Shown: piece after piece, positions 48,123 to 56,765 of the stretch
Position numbering within the stretch: position 1 is the first letter of the stretch
Layout of the letters: each line of letters begins with the position of its first letter
Origin: Pseudomonas brassicacearum
GTDB taxonomy: Bacteria; Pseudomonadota; Gammaproteobacteria; Pseudomonadales; Pseudomonadaceae
DNA: 64,000 bases
Direction of reading: 5' to 3'
Assembly (NCBI RefSeq): GCF_009601685.2
Contig: NZ_CP045701.2
Location: forward strand, 6,262,001 to 6,326,000
Translations under genes and position numbers: made by a program
The notes under the pieces: generated by a model
What the model saw: the letters and a program-made list of their open reading frames with translations, nothing else
Databases searched by the model: none
What the model was told of the DNA's origin: nothing

Positions 48123-48431
48123 GAATGACTCTCGGTTGGTAATAAGAAGTAACACATTGTTCACTTCCAATGACTTTGGCTCAAGAGCCGATGTGCTTTG
48201 GCGGCACATTTTCATCGGATTTCCTGCTTTGGAGGTGATGTCAAAAAAAAGGCACTTCGAGATTGAAAAGCCATTACATAGCCAAGCGCCATGTTTATAA
48301 TCGCGCCGCTTTCTTATTGTTAGATGGCATAAAAGCTCCTCTTTTTATGAGGAACCGACAGCGTCCCGACGCTTGTCCGTGGGATCGCCCCAGCCCGACC
48401 CGCAAACCCCCGGCTGTTTCTCAGGGAAGAA
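48123..48431. other. Divergent intergenic region, 309 bases
   Basis: Separates the FTR1 gene from the COG3014 lipoprotein gene. It is AT-richer than its surroundings, holds no open frame with a ribosome site, no REP, and no convincing Fur box. One good sigma70-like promoter faces the plus strand. Confidence 0.6.
48273..48301 (+). promoter_or_regulatory. Predicted sigma70 promoter of the envelope lipoprotein cluster
   Basis: -10 box TATAAT (48296-48301, perfect consensus) with ATTACA as a 4/6 match to the -35 box (48273-48278) and a 17-base spacer. Predicts a 5' leader of about 125 bases before the COG3014 gene. Confidence 0.55.
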
Positions 48432-49832
48432 ATGTTCATGGCATCCCGTGCCGTTTTTTCGGTCGCCCTTGGCGCGATCACCTTGTTGTCCGGCTGTTCG
48501 GCCTTTCGCAACTACGACAGCGAATTGGCCCAGACCAACCAGCAGCTGGCTTCCGGCAATATCGACGCCGCATTGACGCTGCTGGAAAAGAACAACGCCA
48601 GCCAGGACAAGGACCTGCTGTACTACTTCGAGAAAGGTGAGCTGCTGCGCGCCAAGGGCGATTTGTCTGGCAGCCAGACGGCCTGGACCAGCGCCGATCA
48701 ACAGGTTGGCCAATGGGAAGACGCGGTCAAACTCGACACGGCCAAGTACCTGGCCCAGTTCGGCAGCTTCCTGGTCAACGATAAGGTCCGCCGCTACGAA
48801 GGCTACGATTACGAAAAGGTCATGCTGACCACGCAGATGGCGCTGAACCTGCTGGCTGTGAATGACTTCGACGGGGCGCGGACCCAGATCAAGAAGACCC
48901 ACGAACGCGAAGCGGTGATCGCCGACCTGCGGGACAAGGAATACCTCAAGCGCGAGGAAGACGCCGAGAAGCAAGGGGTCAAGACCGAATACAAAGACCT
49001 CAAGGGTTACCCGGTGGCCAGCCTCGACGCCCCGGAAGTGGTCAGCCTGAAAAACAGTTACCAGAGCGCGTTCAGCCATTACCTGGCCGGCTTCGTCTAT
49101 GAAGCCCTGGGTGAAAGGGACCTGGCCGCACCGGGTTACCGCCAGGCAGCTGAACTGCGCCCCAACACCCCGCTGCTGGAGCAGGCCCTGCTCAACCTCG
49201 ACAAGCCTGCCGCCAAGAACGACGACAGCGACATCCTGATCGTGGTGCAGAGCGGCCTGGCACCGTCCCGGGACTCGATCCGCATTCCCCTGCCCTTGCC
49301 GATCAGCGGCAACCTGGTCATCACGCCGTTGTCGTTCCCGCTGATCAAGCCTGACACCTCCACGGCCACCTTCAGCCAGATCGGTGTCGACGGCCGTCAG
49401 TTGGACCTGACCCAACTCAACAGCACCACCGCCATGTCCCGCCGCGCCCTGCGCGACGACATGCCGGGCATCATCCTGCGCACGACCGTGCGCGCCATCA
49501 CCCGTGGCGTGGCGCAAAAGCAGATCAACGATACCAACCCACTGGCCGGCCTGGCCGTCGGCCTCACCTCGGCCGTACTCGAAGGTGCCGACACCCGGAC
49601 CTGGCGCACCCTGCCCGACTACACCCAGGTGGTGCGCCTGCGCCTGAAGAAGGGCGAGCACCAAGTCACCTTGCCAAGCTCGGTGGGCGGCTCGGTGGTC
49701 AAGGTCACCGTCGACCAGCGCTACCAGGTCATCAGCCTGCGGGCGGTGGGTAACCAGGTGTTCGCCGGTGGCCTGTCGGCCCAGGTGATGCCAAACGCCA
49801 ACCCGACTGCCATTGCCCTCAAGCAACCTTAA
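48432..49832 (+). CDS. COG3014 family lipoprotein
   Basis: 466 aa. Lipoprotein signal with lipobox LLSGC (Cys22). The first half is helical and TPR-like (LAQTNQQLASGNIDAALTLLEKNNA, YYFEKGELLRAKGDL). The second half is strand-rich (DDSDILIVVQSGLAPSRDSIRIPLPLP, then VRLRLKKGEHQVTLPS). An ATG two codons later (48438) has better ribosome-site spacing and may be the true start. First gene of a cluster with YcfL and two LpoB/CsgG-like genes. No function is established. Confidence 0.85.
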   Translation: MFMASRAVFSVALGAITLLSGCSAFRNYDSELAQTNQQLASGNIDAALTLLEKNNASQDKDLLYYFEKGELLRAKGDLSGSQTAWTSADQQVGQWEDAVKLDTAKYLAQFGSFLVNDKVRRYEGYDYEKVMLTTQMALNLLAVNDFDGARTQIKKTHEREAVIADLRDKEYLKREEDAEKQGVKTEYKDLKGYPVASLDAPEVVSLKNSYQSAFSHYLAGFVYEALGERDLAAPGYRQAAELRPNTPLLEQALLNLDKPAAKNDDSDILIVVQSGLAPSRDSIRIPLPLPISGNLVITPLSFPLIKPDTSTATFSQIGVDGRQLDLTQLNSTTAMSRRALRDDMPGIILRTTVRAITRGVAQKQINDTNPLAGLAVGLTSAVLEGADTRTWRTLPDYTQVVRLRLKKGEHQVTLPSSVGGSVVKVTVDQRYQVISLRAVGNQVFAGGLSAQVMPNANPTAIALKQP

Positions 49833-49850
49833 GAACGGAGTCTTGTTCAC

Positions 49851-50222
49851 ATGCGTTTAAAACTGATCGCCGTCGGCGCCCTGGCCTTGCTGGCCGGTTG
49901 CGCCACCCCGCCGCCACCGGAGCCGGGCAGCGCCGCCAGCAAGGTCGTGGCGATGGGCAAGACCAAAAACATCGTGGTCGGCGCCATGCGCGTGGCCCGG
50001 GAAAACGACTACATGACCGTCAATGTCCAGTTGAGCAACACCAGCTACAACAACAAGACGATGTATTACCGCTTTGCCTGGCTGGGGCCGGAAGGCTTTC
50101 CGATCGCCGAGGAAGAAACCTGGAAAAGCCTGACGCTGTACGGCGAACAGACCCGTTTCCTGCCGGCCATCGCACCGACACCCAAGGCGGTGGATTTCCG
50201 TTTGGAAATCAATACGCCTTGA
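49851..50222 (+). CDS. YcfL family lipoprotein
   Basis: 123 aa. Lipobox LLAGC (Cys17), proline-rich linker (ATPPPPEPG), then a single beta-sandwich-like domain (MTVNVQLSNTSYNNKTMYYRFAWLG.. GFPIAEEE). In E. coli ycfL lies next to lpoB, as here. It begins 18 bases after the COG3014 stop, so it is probably co-transcribed. Role unknown. Confidence 0.88.
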   Translation: MRLKLIAVGALALLAGCATPPPPEPGSAASKVVAMGKTKNIVVGAMRVARENDYMTVNVQLSNTSYNNKTMYYRFAWLGPEGFPIAEEETWKSLTLYGEQTRFLPAIAPTPKAVDFRLEINTP

Positions 50223-50250
50223 GCCTGGGCCATAGGAGCTGATGTAGGCA

Positions 50251-50400
50251 CTGTGTAGGAGCTGACGAGTGCAACGAGGCTGCGATCTTTCCCCAGACAC
50301 TTGAGTCGCAAGCGAAAGATCAAAAGATCGTCCGAACGCGGCCCGAGCCTTCGGCAGCTCCTACAGTGCGCAGCCAGCGGGGATAAATCCCATCGCCACA
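50251..50400. repeat. Interrupted REPIN plus fragment of another REP family
   Basis: Left arm GTAGGAGCTGACGAGTGCAA..GCTGCGATCTTT from 50256; right arm ends GCCTTCGGCAGCTCCTAC at 50364. In the right arm the usual GATCGCAGCC is broken by about 14 extra bases (TCCGAACGCGGCCC). It is followed at 50374-50400 by AGCGGGGATAAATCCCATCG.., half of the TGTGGCGAGGGG family. The element separates ycfL from the LpoB-like gene inside a conserved cluster. Confidence 0.88.
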
Positions 50401-50432
50401 AAACCTTTTATACAGTTATTGAGAGCACCCAC

Positions 50433-51020
50433 ATGTTCGTACGCATTTCCTCCCTCGCCCTCGCCGCCCTGCTGGTCAGCGGCTGTGCCAACAACTCGCC
50501 GGTCCTGGGCAACAAGAACATCAGCTACGGTGACACCAAGGCCGTGGAAACCGTGACCAACGAGTTCGGCTCCACCGACCTGCAAATGATCGCCGAATCC
50601 ATGACCCGCTCCCTGGCCCAGTCCGGCGTTTTGCAGGGTCGGCCAGTGGTCCAGGTCTATGACGTGAAGAACAAGACCAGCGAATACATCGATACCCGTG
50701 AAATCACCACCAGCATCAAGACCCAACTGATGAAGACCGGCGCTGCCCGTTTCGCCAGCGACAACACCGCTATGGACAGCCAGGTCGACCAGCTCAAGCT
50801 GCAGAACCAGAGCGGCCTGTACAAGAAAAGCACCGTGGCCAAGACCGGCAACATGATCGCTGCCAAGTACCGCCTCGAAGGCTCCATCAGCTCGATCGTC
50901 AAGCGCAGCAGCGACTACAAGGACGTCTTCTACAAATTCAGCCTGCAGTTGATCGACGTCGAAAGCGGTCTGGCCGAGTGGATGGACGAGAAAGAAATCC
51001 GCAAGACCACGGAGCGTTAA
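50433..51020 (+). CDS. LpoB-like lipoprotein (penicillin-binding protein activator family)
   Basis: 195 aa. Lipobox LVSGC (Cys18) and the LpoB/CsgG-like domain: FGSTDLQMIAESMTRSLAQS, VVQVYDVKNKTSEYIDTREI, AKYRLEGSISSIVKRSSDYKDVFYKFSLQL. The ATG at 50433 starts the lipoprotein signal. E. coli LpoB activates PBP1b, but pseudomonads use the unrelated LpoP for that, so this copy may do something else. Followed by the related 247-aa gene three bases on. Confidence 0.88.
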   Translation: MFVRISSLALAALLVSGCANNSPVLGNKNISYGDTKAVETVTNEFGSTDLQMIAESMTRSLAQSGVLQGRPVVQVYDVKNKTSEYIDTREITTSIKTQLMKTGAARFASDNTAMDSQVDQLKLQNQSGLYKKSTVAKTGNMIAAKYRLEGSISSIVKRSSDYKDVFYKFSLQLIDVESGLAEWMDEKEIRKTTER

Positions 51021-51023
51021 ACC

Positions 51024-51767
51024 ATGCGCACATGGATAGGTATCATGGCCCTGGCCTGCGCATTTGGCGCGCAGGCGGCCCCAAAAGTCGCGGTGACCGA
51101 CCTTGCGTACCAGGAGCGGGTGGAAGAATACATCCACACCGTTTCAGCGCAGAGCAACTTCCAGGCGAACCCTTACAGCGCCAGCGCTTCCTCGAGCTAC
51201 GACGAGATGGAAGCCACCAGCAGCTACATCGAGCAGGGCGAACTGCGCAAGTTCACCGGCGACATCAAGGGCGAGATCCTGCGCAGCGGGATGTTCCAGC
51301 TGACCCAGGGCACGCCTTACACGGCGGCGTCCCAGGGCGACGTCTATGACGTGATCAAGCGCATCAAGGCCGGGAACTTCAAGGGTGCCGACTACGTGCT
51401 GTTCGGCACGGTGTCGGATATCGACTTCACCCGCGACATCAACGAGCTGGCCAATACCGACAGCTACTCGGCCGTGCTGGCGCTGACCCTGGTGGCGGAC
51501 TTCAGCCTTATCAACACCAAGACCTACGAAATCACCTCGGCCTTTACGGCCATGGGCGAAGGCCAGGACACCAAGCTGTTGAACCATCGGGACGTTCACA
51601 TCAGCCTCAATCGTCCACGGGTGGTGCGCGAAGTGTCCAAGGCCCTGGGTGAAGACGTGGCGCGGCAACTGAGCGAACAGCTCGGCGGTCCAAGCTACCA
51701 GCAACCGGGTGAGCAGGTGCAGCGCAACAACCTGCCTCGGGACACAGCGCCGGTGATCCTGCGCTGA
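51024..51767 (+). CDS. Secreted LpoB/CsgG-like protein
   Basis: 247 aa. Sec signal (MRTWIGIMALACAFGAQAAP, no lipobox after Cys12). The domain shares the LpoB/CsgG layout: VAVTDLAYQERV at the start, ELRKFTGDIKGEILRSGMFQL, KGADYVLFGTVSDIDF and a strand-rich end (VADFSLINTKTYEITSAFTAMGEG). Start is three bases after the LpoB-like stop with GGAGCG upstream, so translation is coupled. It is probably a periplasmic partner of the LpoB-like lipoprotein. Confidence 0.8.
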   Translation: MRTWIGIMALACAFGAQAAPKVAVTDLAYQERVEEYIHTVSAQSNFQANPYSASASSSYDEMEATSSYIEQGELRKFTGDIKGEILRSGMFQLTQGTPYTAASQGDVYDVIKRIKAGNFKGADYVLFGTVSDIDFTRDINELANTDSYSAVLALTLVADFSLINTKTYEITSAFTAMGEGQDTKLLNHRDVHISLNRPRVVREVSKALGEDVARQLSEQLGGPSYQQPGEQVQRNNLPRDTAPVILR

Positions 51768-51771
51768 CCTC

Positions 51772-51875
51772 GTAGGAGCTGCCGAGCGAAGCGAGGCTGC
51801 GATCTTTTTTTCTTTCGCTTGAGATTCAAGTGCCTGGGAAAAGATCGCAGCCTCGCTTCGCTCGACAGCTCCTAC
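51772..51875. repeat. REPIN (GTAGGAGCTG family)
   Basis: Near-perfect arms: GTAGGAGCTGCCGAGCGAAG..GCTGCGATC on the left and GATCGCAGCCTCGCTTCGCT..GCTCCTAC on the right, around a loop containing TTTCGCTTGAGATTCAAGTG. It lies five bases after the envelope cluster and before the convergent lysE-type gene; likely also a terminator. Confidence 0.93.
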
Positions 51876-51895
51876 AGCTCCACTCCCGCTCGGTT

Positions 51896-52528
51896 TTACA
51901 CCGCAGCCTTGCGAATCGTCGCCAGCAAACCCGCCGCGCCAATGAACATACCCGCGAAGGTACGGTTCATCCGCCGTTGCTGTTTCGGGGAGCGCAACAG
52001 TCGCAGGACTTTGGACGCCAGCCCGGTGTACCCGGCCATGACGATGAGGTCGACGACGACCATGGTGACGCCCAGGATCAGGTATTGCTGGATCAAGGGT
52101 GCATGGGGATTGATGAACTGCGGCAACACCGCCAGCATGAACACCAGCGCCTTGGGGTTGCTGATGTTGACCAGGAAACCGCGAAACACCAGCGCCAAGG
52201 GCTTGCCGATGGGCCGCGGGGACGCATCGTCAGTCATGTCACCGGGAATGGCCCGCCACTGTTTGACACCCAGGTAGACCAGGTAGACCACGCCGAACCA
52301 CTTGATCGCATAGAACGCAGTGGCCGACGTCGTGAGGATCGCGCCAACGCCAGCGGCGACGATCACGATTTGCAACGCCAAGCCCAATTGCAGGCCCAAG
52401 GCGTTCCAGTAGCCACGCCAGAAGCCGTATCGCAGACCGCTGGACATCGAGGCAATAGCGCCGGCACCCGGCGAAAGACTGATCACCCAGCATGCGGCAA
52501 AAAACGCCAACCATGTTTCCAGCACCAT
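51896..52528 (-). CDS. LysE-family amino-acid exporter (RhtB type)
   Basis: 210 aa with six hydrophobic segments. Family signature near the N-terminus: LSPGAGAIASMSSGLRYGFWRG (LSPGP-type), and YLVYLGVKQWR followed by a cytoplasmic loop, then FLVNISNPKALVFMLAVLPQFI. Exports an amino acid or derivative not predictable from sequence. Stands alone. Confidence 0.93.
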   Translation of the reverse strand: MVLETWLAFFAACWVISLSPGAGAIASMSSGLRYGFWRGYWNALGLQLGLALQIVIVAAGVGAILTTSATAFYAIKWFGVVYLVYLGVKQWRAIPGDMTDDASPRPIGKPLALVFRGFLVNISNPKALVFMLAVLPQFINPHAPLIQQYLILGVTMVVVDLIVMAGYTGLASKVLRLLRSPKQQRRMNRTFAGMFIGAAGLLATIRKAAV

Positions 52529-52628
52529 CGCACACCTCGGCTCAGATTCGTCTAACCGCCTAAGCTAATGCGCCTTCGGGCGGTTGACCACCGCTTTTTG
52601 CAACGTCAGTCGATCGGCCAGCACCGGC

Positions 52629-53210
52629 TCATTCGACGAAACCACCCACCGGAAACGCTTCGCTGCCGCGCCAGCGTCGTACCGAACGCTGGAAGAACAG
52701 GCTATTGGGTACTTGCACCATGGCGCTGCCGGTGCCGAGTTCCTCGGGTTCGATCAGCGTGGTGTACAGCAGGTTGATCGCCACCACGCGCCCCTTGATG
52801 CCAGGCTTGTCGGTGGTGTCCACCAACTCGACCACATCGCCCAGGCGAAACGGTCCGACGGTGTAGATCAAAACGGCACAGAGCAGGTTCGACAGCACGC
52901 TCCAGATGGCAAAGAACGCCACCGCTGCCACCGCAACGAATCCCGACAGTGCCGTCCACAGCACCGTAGCCGAGACGCCCAGGCGTTCGAGCACCACCAG
53001 CACTGCGCTGCCCATGATCAGCCAGCGCAGTATGCCCCGCAGGATAATGACCAGTTGGGGTGGGAACGGGTAACGCTCGCCCAGGCCTGTCAGGGTCCGC
53101 GCCACGACACGCTGCGCGACATAACCGGCCAGCAGGATCAGCAGGATTTGCACACCCAGCCAGATCGGCTCGATCCACATGACCGGAATAGGCAACGCCA
53201 GCGCTTCCAT
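52629..53210 (-). CDS. Small MscS-like mechanosensitive channel protein
   Basis: 193 aa. Three or four membrane helices, with the pore-lining TM3-like segment ALSGFVAVAAVAFFAIWSVLSNLLC, then the beta domain (GPFRLGDVVELVDTTDKPGIKGRVVAINLLYTTL) and VQVPNSLFF. It lacks the usual C-terminal alpha/beta vestibule, ending soon after. Its ATG overlaps the stop of the ABC-F gene by one base (TGATG). Confidence 0.88.
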   Translation of the reverse strand: MEALALPIPVMWIEPIWLGVQILLILLAGYVAQRVVARTLTGLGERYPFPPQLVIILRGILRWLIMGSAVLVVLERLGVSATVLWTALSGFVAVAAVAFFAIWSVLSNLLCAVLIYTVGPFRLGDVVELVDTTDKPGIKGRVVAINLLYTTLIEPEELGTGSAMVQVPNSLFFQRSVRRWRGSEAFPVGGFVE

Positions 53211-55120
53211 CAGGACAATGCCTCCAGCTCCGCTTGCAGGGTTTCCAGCAGTTCCAGCGCTTGCATCCACGCCTCCTCGAGCTCCGCTTCCCGAACCTTC
53301 AGTTTGGCCTGCTCGGCCAGCAGGTCACGCAACTCATCCTTGCGCGCCGCCTCGTAGAGACCACTGTCGCCAAGGCTGGTTTCGATCTTTTGCAGTTTTT
53401 CATGCAACTTGCCCAGCTCGGCTTCGAGCTTGTCGGCCTCGCGCTTGTGCGGCGCCAGTTGCTGGCGCAATGCGGCGGCGGCCTGGCGCTGGGCTTTCTT
53501 GTCGGTCTTGTCCGGGTTGACCGGCGTGCTGCTGACCGGTGCGTTGCGCTGGCGGTATTCCACCAACCAACGGGCGTAGTCTTCCAGGTCGCCGTCGAAC
53601 TCCTCGACCTTGCCGTCGGCCACCAGGAAGAAATTATCCGTGGTGCTCTTGAGCAAATGCCGATCGTGGGACACCACCAGCACTGCGCCATTGAATTCTT
53701 GCAACGCCATGGTCAGGGCCAGGCGCATCTCCAGGTCCAGGTGGTTGGTCGGCTCGTCGAGCAGCAACAGGTTCGGCCGGCCCCAGGCAATCAACGCCAG
53801 CGCCAGGCGCGCCTTTTCGCCACCGGAGAAATTCAGCACCGGCTCGTCGATGCGCGCCCCGCGAAAATCGAAACCGCCGAGAAAATCGCGCAGGGTCTGC
53901 TCACGCTCGGTCGGCGCCAACCGTTGCAGGTGCAGCAGCGGGCTGGCCTTGGAATCCAGGGAATCGAGCTGATGCTGGGCGAAGTAGCCGACCACCGTGT
54001 TCTCGCCCCGGGTCAGGCGCCCGGCCAGAGGCTGGAGTTCGCCGGAAAGGTTCTTGATCAGGGTCGATTTACCGGCACCGTTGGGCCCCAGCAGACCGAT
54101 CCGCGCACCCGGGGTCAGTTGCAGCTTGACCTTCTCCAGCACCGTCTTGTCGCCGTAGCCCAGGCGCGCGTCGGACAGGTCGATCAGCGGGCTGGAAATC
54201 TTGGTCGATTCGCGGAAGACGAAATCAAACGGCGAATCGACGTGGGCCGCCGACAGCTCTTCCATCCGCTCCAGCGCCTTGATCCGGCTCTGGGCCTGGC
54301 GGGCCTTGGTGGCCTGGGCCTTGAAGCGGGCGATGTAGCTTTCCATGTGCGCACGTTGCGCCTGTTGCTTCTCGTAGGCCTGCTGTTGCTGGGCCAGGCG
54401 TTCGGCACGCGCGCGCTCGAAAGCACTGTAGCCGCCGCGGTAAAGGGTGAGCTTGCGCTGATCGACATGGGCCACGTGGTCCACCACCGCGTCGAGGAAA
54501 TCACGGTCGTGGGAAATCAGCAGCAGGGTGCCGGGGTAACTCTTGAGCCAGTCTTCGAGCCAGATGATAGCGTCGAGGTCCAAGTGGTTGGTCGGCTCAT
54601 CGAGCAACAGCAGATCCGAAGGGCACATCAAGGCCTGGGCCAAGTTCAGGCGCATCCGCCAGCCACCGGAGAAGTCCCCGACCTGGCGATCCATCTGCTC
54701 GTTGGTAAAGCCCAGGCCGGCGAGCAATTTGCGCGCGCGGGCATCGGCGGTGTAGCCATCGGCAGTGTCGAGTTCCGCGTGCAGGCGGGCCTGTGCGGCA
54801 CCGTCGTGGGCCGCTTCGGCCTGCGCCAGGTCGCGCTGCACCTGGCGCAGGCGCAGGTCGCCATCGAGCACGTAGTCCACCGCCAGGCGCTCGAGGGTGT
54901 CGACCTCCTGGCGCATGTGGGCGATGCGCCAATCGGCCGGCAACAGGCAATCACCCGAGTCGGGGTGCAACTCGCCTCGCAGCAAGGCGAACAGGCTCGA
55001 TTTGCCGGCGCCGTTGGCACCGATGAGGCCGGCTTTGTGGCCGGCGTGCAGGGTCAGCTCGGCGTCTTCTAGCAGACGTTGCGGGCCACGCTGTAAAGTC
55101 AGGTTCTGAAGTCGGATCAT
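53210..55120 (-). CDS. ABC-F family ATPase (YheS-like)
   Basis: 636 aa, no membrane segment. Two ATPase domains: Walker A GANGAGKSS (about 34-42) and GPNGAGKST (about 345), signatures FSGGWRMRLNLAQAL and FSGGEKARLALALIAW, and Walker B LLLLDEPTNHLDLD twice. Between them is the linker characteristic of ABC-F proteins (ERLAQQQQAYEKQQAQRAHMESYIARFKAQATKARQAQSR), and a C-terminal coiled coil. Acts on the ribosome; length and tail match E. coli YheS. The ATG at 55120 starts MIRLQNLTLQRG. Confidence 0.95.
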   Translation of the reverse strand: MIRLQNLTLQRGPQRLLEDAELTLHAGHKAGLIGANGAGKSSLFALLRGELHPDSGDCLLPADWRIAHMRQEVDTLERLAVDYVLDGDLRLRQVQRDLAQAEAAHDGAAQARLHAELDTADGYTADARARKLLAGLGFTNEQMDRQVGDFSGGWRMRLNLAQALMCPSDLLLLDEPTNHLDLDAIIWLEDWLKSYPGTLLLISHDRDFLDAVVDHVAHVDQRKLTLYRGGYSAFERARAERLAQQQQAYEKQQAQRAHMESYIARFKAQATKARQAQSRIKALERMEELSAAHVDSPFDFVFRESTKISSPLIDLSDARLGYGDKTVLEKVKLQLTPGARIGLLGPNGAGKSTLIKNLSGELQPLAGRLTRGENTVVGYFAQHQLDSLDSKASPLLHLQRLAPTEREQTLRDFLGGFDFRGARIDEPVLNFSGGEKARLALALIAWGRPNLLLLDEPTNHLDLEMRLALTMALQEFNGAVLVVSHDRHLLKSTTDNFFLVADGKVEEFDGDLEDYARWLVEYRQRNAPVSSTPVNPDKTDKKAQRQAAAALRQQLAPHKREADKLEAELGKLHEKLQKIETSLGDSGLYEAARKDELRDLLAEQAKLKVREAELEEAWMQALELLETLQAELEALS

Positions 55121-55170
55121 AATGGCGGCGGAGTCTACCAGCTTCGCTCGCAACTGGCGCGAGTAGCACG

Positions 55171-55635
55171 ATGTCCCCTGACCTGTGGAGTTTTTCCCTC
55201 GACCTCTATGCCAAGCCCGGCGTAGAGCCTGCCTGCCTGGCATCACAAGACGCCGGCGCCAACGTCTGCCTGCTGCTTTGTGGCTTGTGGCTGGCGCAGC
55301 GCGGGGTGGCCTGCAATGAACACAGGCTTCAGCAGCTTCGACAAGTGGCCGAGCCATGGGATACCGAGGTAGTGCGGCCGCTGCGCACGCTTCGTAGCCA
55401 ATGGAAAACCAGCGCCCTCCAGGACACGGCACTCAATAGCCTGCGCGAGCAGGTCAAGCAACTGGAGTTGGCAGCCGAACGGCAATTGCTGGCGCGATTG
55501 CAAGCGTTGGCCAAGGATTGGCCCGGGGCACAACAGAACGATTCAGCGCAATGGCTGCAAGGGCTGGCGGCGAATGCCGGGCCAGCGATCCGCGACGCGC
55601 TGCATCAGCTGCGCGTCGCGGTGTCCGGCACTTAG
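55171..55635 (+). CDS. TIGR02444 family protein
   Basis: 154 aa helical protein with no membrane segment. Family marks: LWSFSLDLYAKPGVEPACLASQDAGANVCLLLCGLWL at the N-terminus and a helical middle (NSLREQVKQLELAAERQLL). Usually encoded beside a YheS-type ABC-F gene, as here (divergent, 50 bases). Overlaps the algP stop by four bases at its 3' end. Function unknown. Confidence 0.87.
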   Translation: MSPDLWSFSLDLYAKPGVEPACLASQDAGANVCLLLCGLWLAQRGVACNEHRLQQLRQVAEPWDTEVVRPLRTLRSQWKTSALQDTALNSLREQVKQLELAAERQLLARLQALAKDWPGAQQNDSAQWLQGLAANAGPAIRDALHQLRVAVSGT

Positions 55636-56765
55636 GAAGCGCTGGTTGGGGTGCTGCTGGTGCTCGGCGCAACGGCGGTGGACGGGCTGGCCGCCGGAGT
55701 GCTGGCGGTTGGAGCCGGTGCCGCGGTCGGAGCCGGCGTCGCTGGCTTGGCTGCTGGCGCAGTCGAAGGCTTTGCAGCGACTGGCTTTTTCACGGCAGGT
55801 TTGGCTGCTGGCTTGGCGGCAGGTTTTGCGGCGGCCGGCTTCGCGGCAGCTGGCTTGGCAGCAGGTTTTGCCGCAGCCGGTTTGGCAGCGGGTTTAGCTG
55901 CTACTTTGGCCGGTGCTTTGGCAGCGACGGGCTTGGCAGCCGTTTTCGCAGCAGGCTTGGCCGCAGCCGTCTTGGTTGCCGCAGGTTTGGCAGCTGGCTT
56001 GGCGGCGGCAGGTTTGGCAGTGGATTTTACCGCCGCTTTGGCAACAGGTTTAGCAGCAGCGGTTTTCGTCGCAGCGGGTTTTGCGGCGGCGGTTTTAGCG
56101 GCAGGTTTGGCTGCAGCTTTTGCAGCGGGCCTGGCGGCAGCAGGTTTAGCGGCCGCCGTTTTTGCGACGGGCTTGGCAGCCGCCTTGACGACTGGTTTTT
56201 TTGCCGCAGGTTTTGCAGCACTGGCCGCGACGGGTTTGGCAGCAGGCTTGCTGGCAGCTTTGGCCGGCGCTTTCGCCGCAGGCTTGGCAGCGACTTTGGC
56301 CGGTGCTTTTGCCGCGACGGGTTTAGCCACCGACTTCTTGGCCGATACAGCGGCAGGCTTGGCGGCACGAAGTGTCAGCGCCTTGCCTGCGGCTTCCTGC
56401 ACGCGACCGACACCCTGGGCCAGTTTCAGGCTTTCCTGGGCATCACGCTTGAGTTGCAGAATGTAGGCGCGGGTCTCGGACTGACGAGCCTTCAAGGCAT
56501 CGAGCAGGTCTTCGAGTTCTTTCACGACTTCTTTGGCCTTGGCTTGCGCCTTGGCCTTGCCAGCGGTGGCTGCGTCTTGCAGTTTGGTGCGCGACTTGTG
56601 CAGTTTTTCCTGCGCTTTACCGCGTTGTTTTTCCAGTTTGGCGAGCAGTTTTTCAGCATCAGCCAGGGCTTGGGAGCAGGCGTTTTCCAAATGTTCGAGC
56701 AAGCTGCCCGAAAGTTGTTGGAGCAAGTGCAACGGAGTGTTTACAGGCTTCTTGGTGGCCGACAT
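55632..56765 (-). CDS. algP: AlgP, histone H1-like alginate regulatory protein
   Basis: 377 aa. The N-terminal third (1-125) is a charged helical region (LENACSQALADAEKLLAKLEKQRGKAQEKLHKSRTKL). Residues about 133-345 are a long Lys-Pro-Ala-Ala array (KPAAKPAA, KTAAAKPAA and variants), like the tail of histone H1, and the last 30 residues are Thr/Ser/Pro/Ala. In P. aeruginosa AlgP (AlgR3) binds DNA and affects algD expression; the repeats vary between strains. Neighbours algQ and algR support the name. The repeats also make spurious long frames on the other strand. Confidence 0.93.
   Translation of the reverse strand: MSATKKPVNTPLHLLQQLSGSLLEHLENACSQALADAEKLLAKLEKQRGKAQEKLHKSRTKLQDAATAGKAKAQAKAKEVVKELEDLLDALKARQSETRAYILQLKRDAQESLKLAQGVGRVQEAAGKALTLRAAKPAAVSAKKSVAKPVAAKAPAKVAAKPAAKAPAKAASKPAAKPVAASAAKPAAKKPVVKAAAKPVAKTAAAKPAAARPAAKAAAKPAAKTAAAKPAATKTAAAKPVAKAAVKSTAKPAAAKPAAKPAATKTAAAKPAAKTAAKPVAAKAPAKVAAKPAAKPAAAKPAAKPAAAKPAAAKPAAKPAAKPAVKKPVAAKPSTAPAAKPATPAPTAAPAPTASTPAASPSTAVAPSTSSTPTSAS
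55760..56340. repeat. Degenerate tandem repeats encoding the AlgP KPAA tail
   Basis: About 580 bases of imperfect 12-15-base units (for example GCTTGGCGGCAGGTTTTG on the plus strand), encoding KPAA-type residues on the minus strand. Prone to slipped-strand length change and to misassembly. Confidence 0.85.

Noticed and set aside
53234..55072. 612-codon open frame opposite the ABC-F gene
   Set aside because: Antisense to both Walker motifs of a well-formed ATPase; typical high-GC mirror frame.
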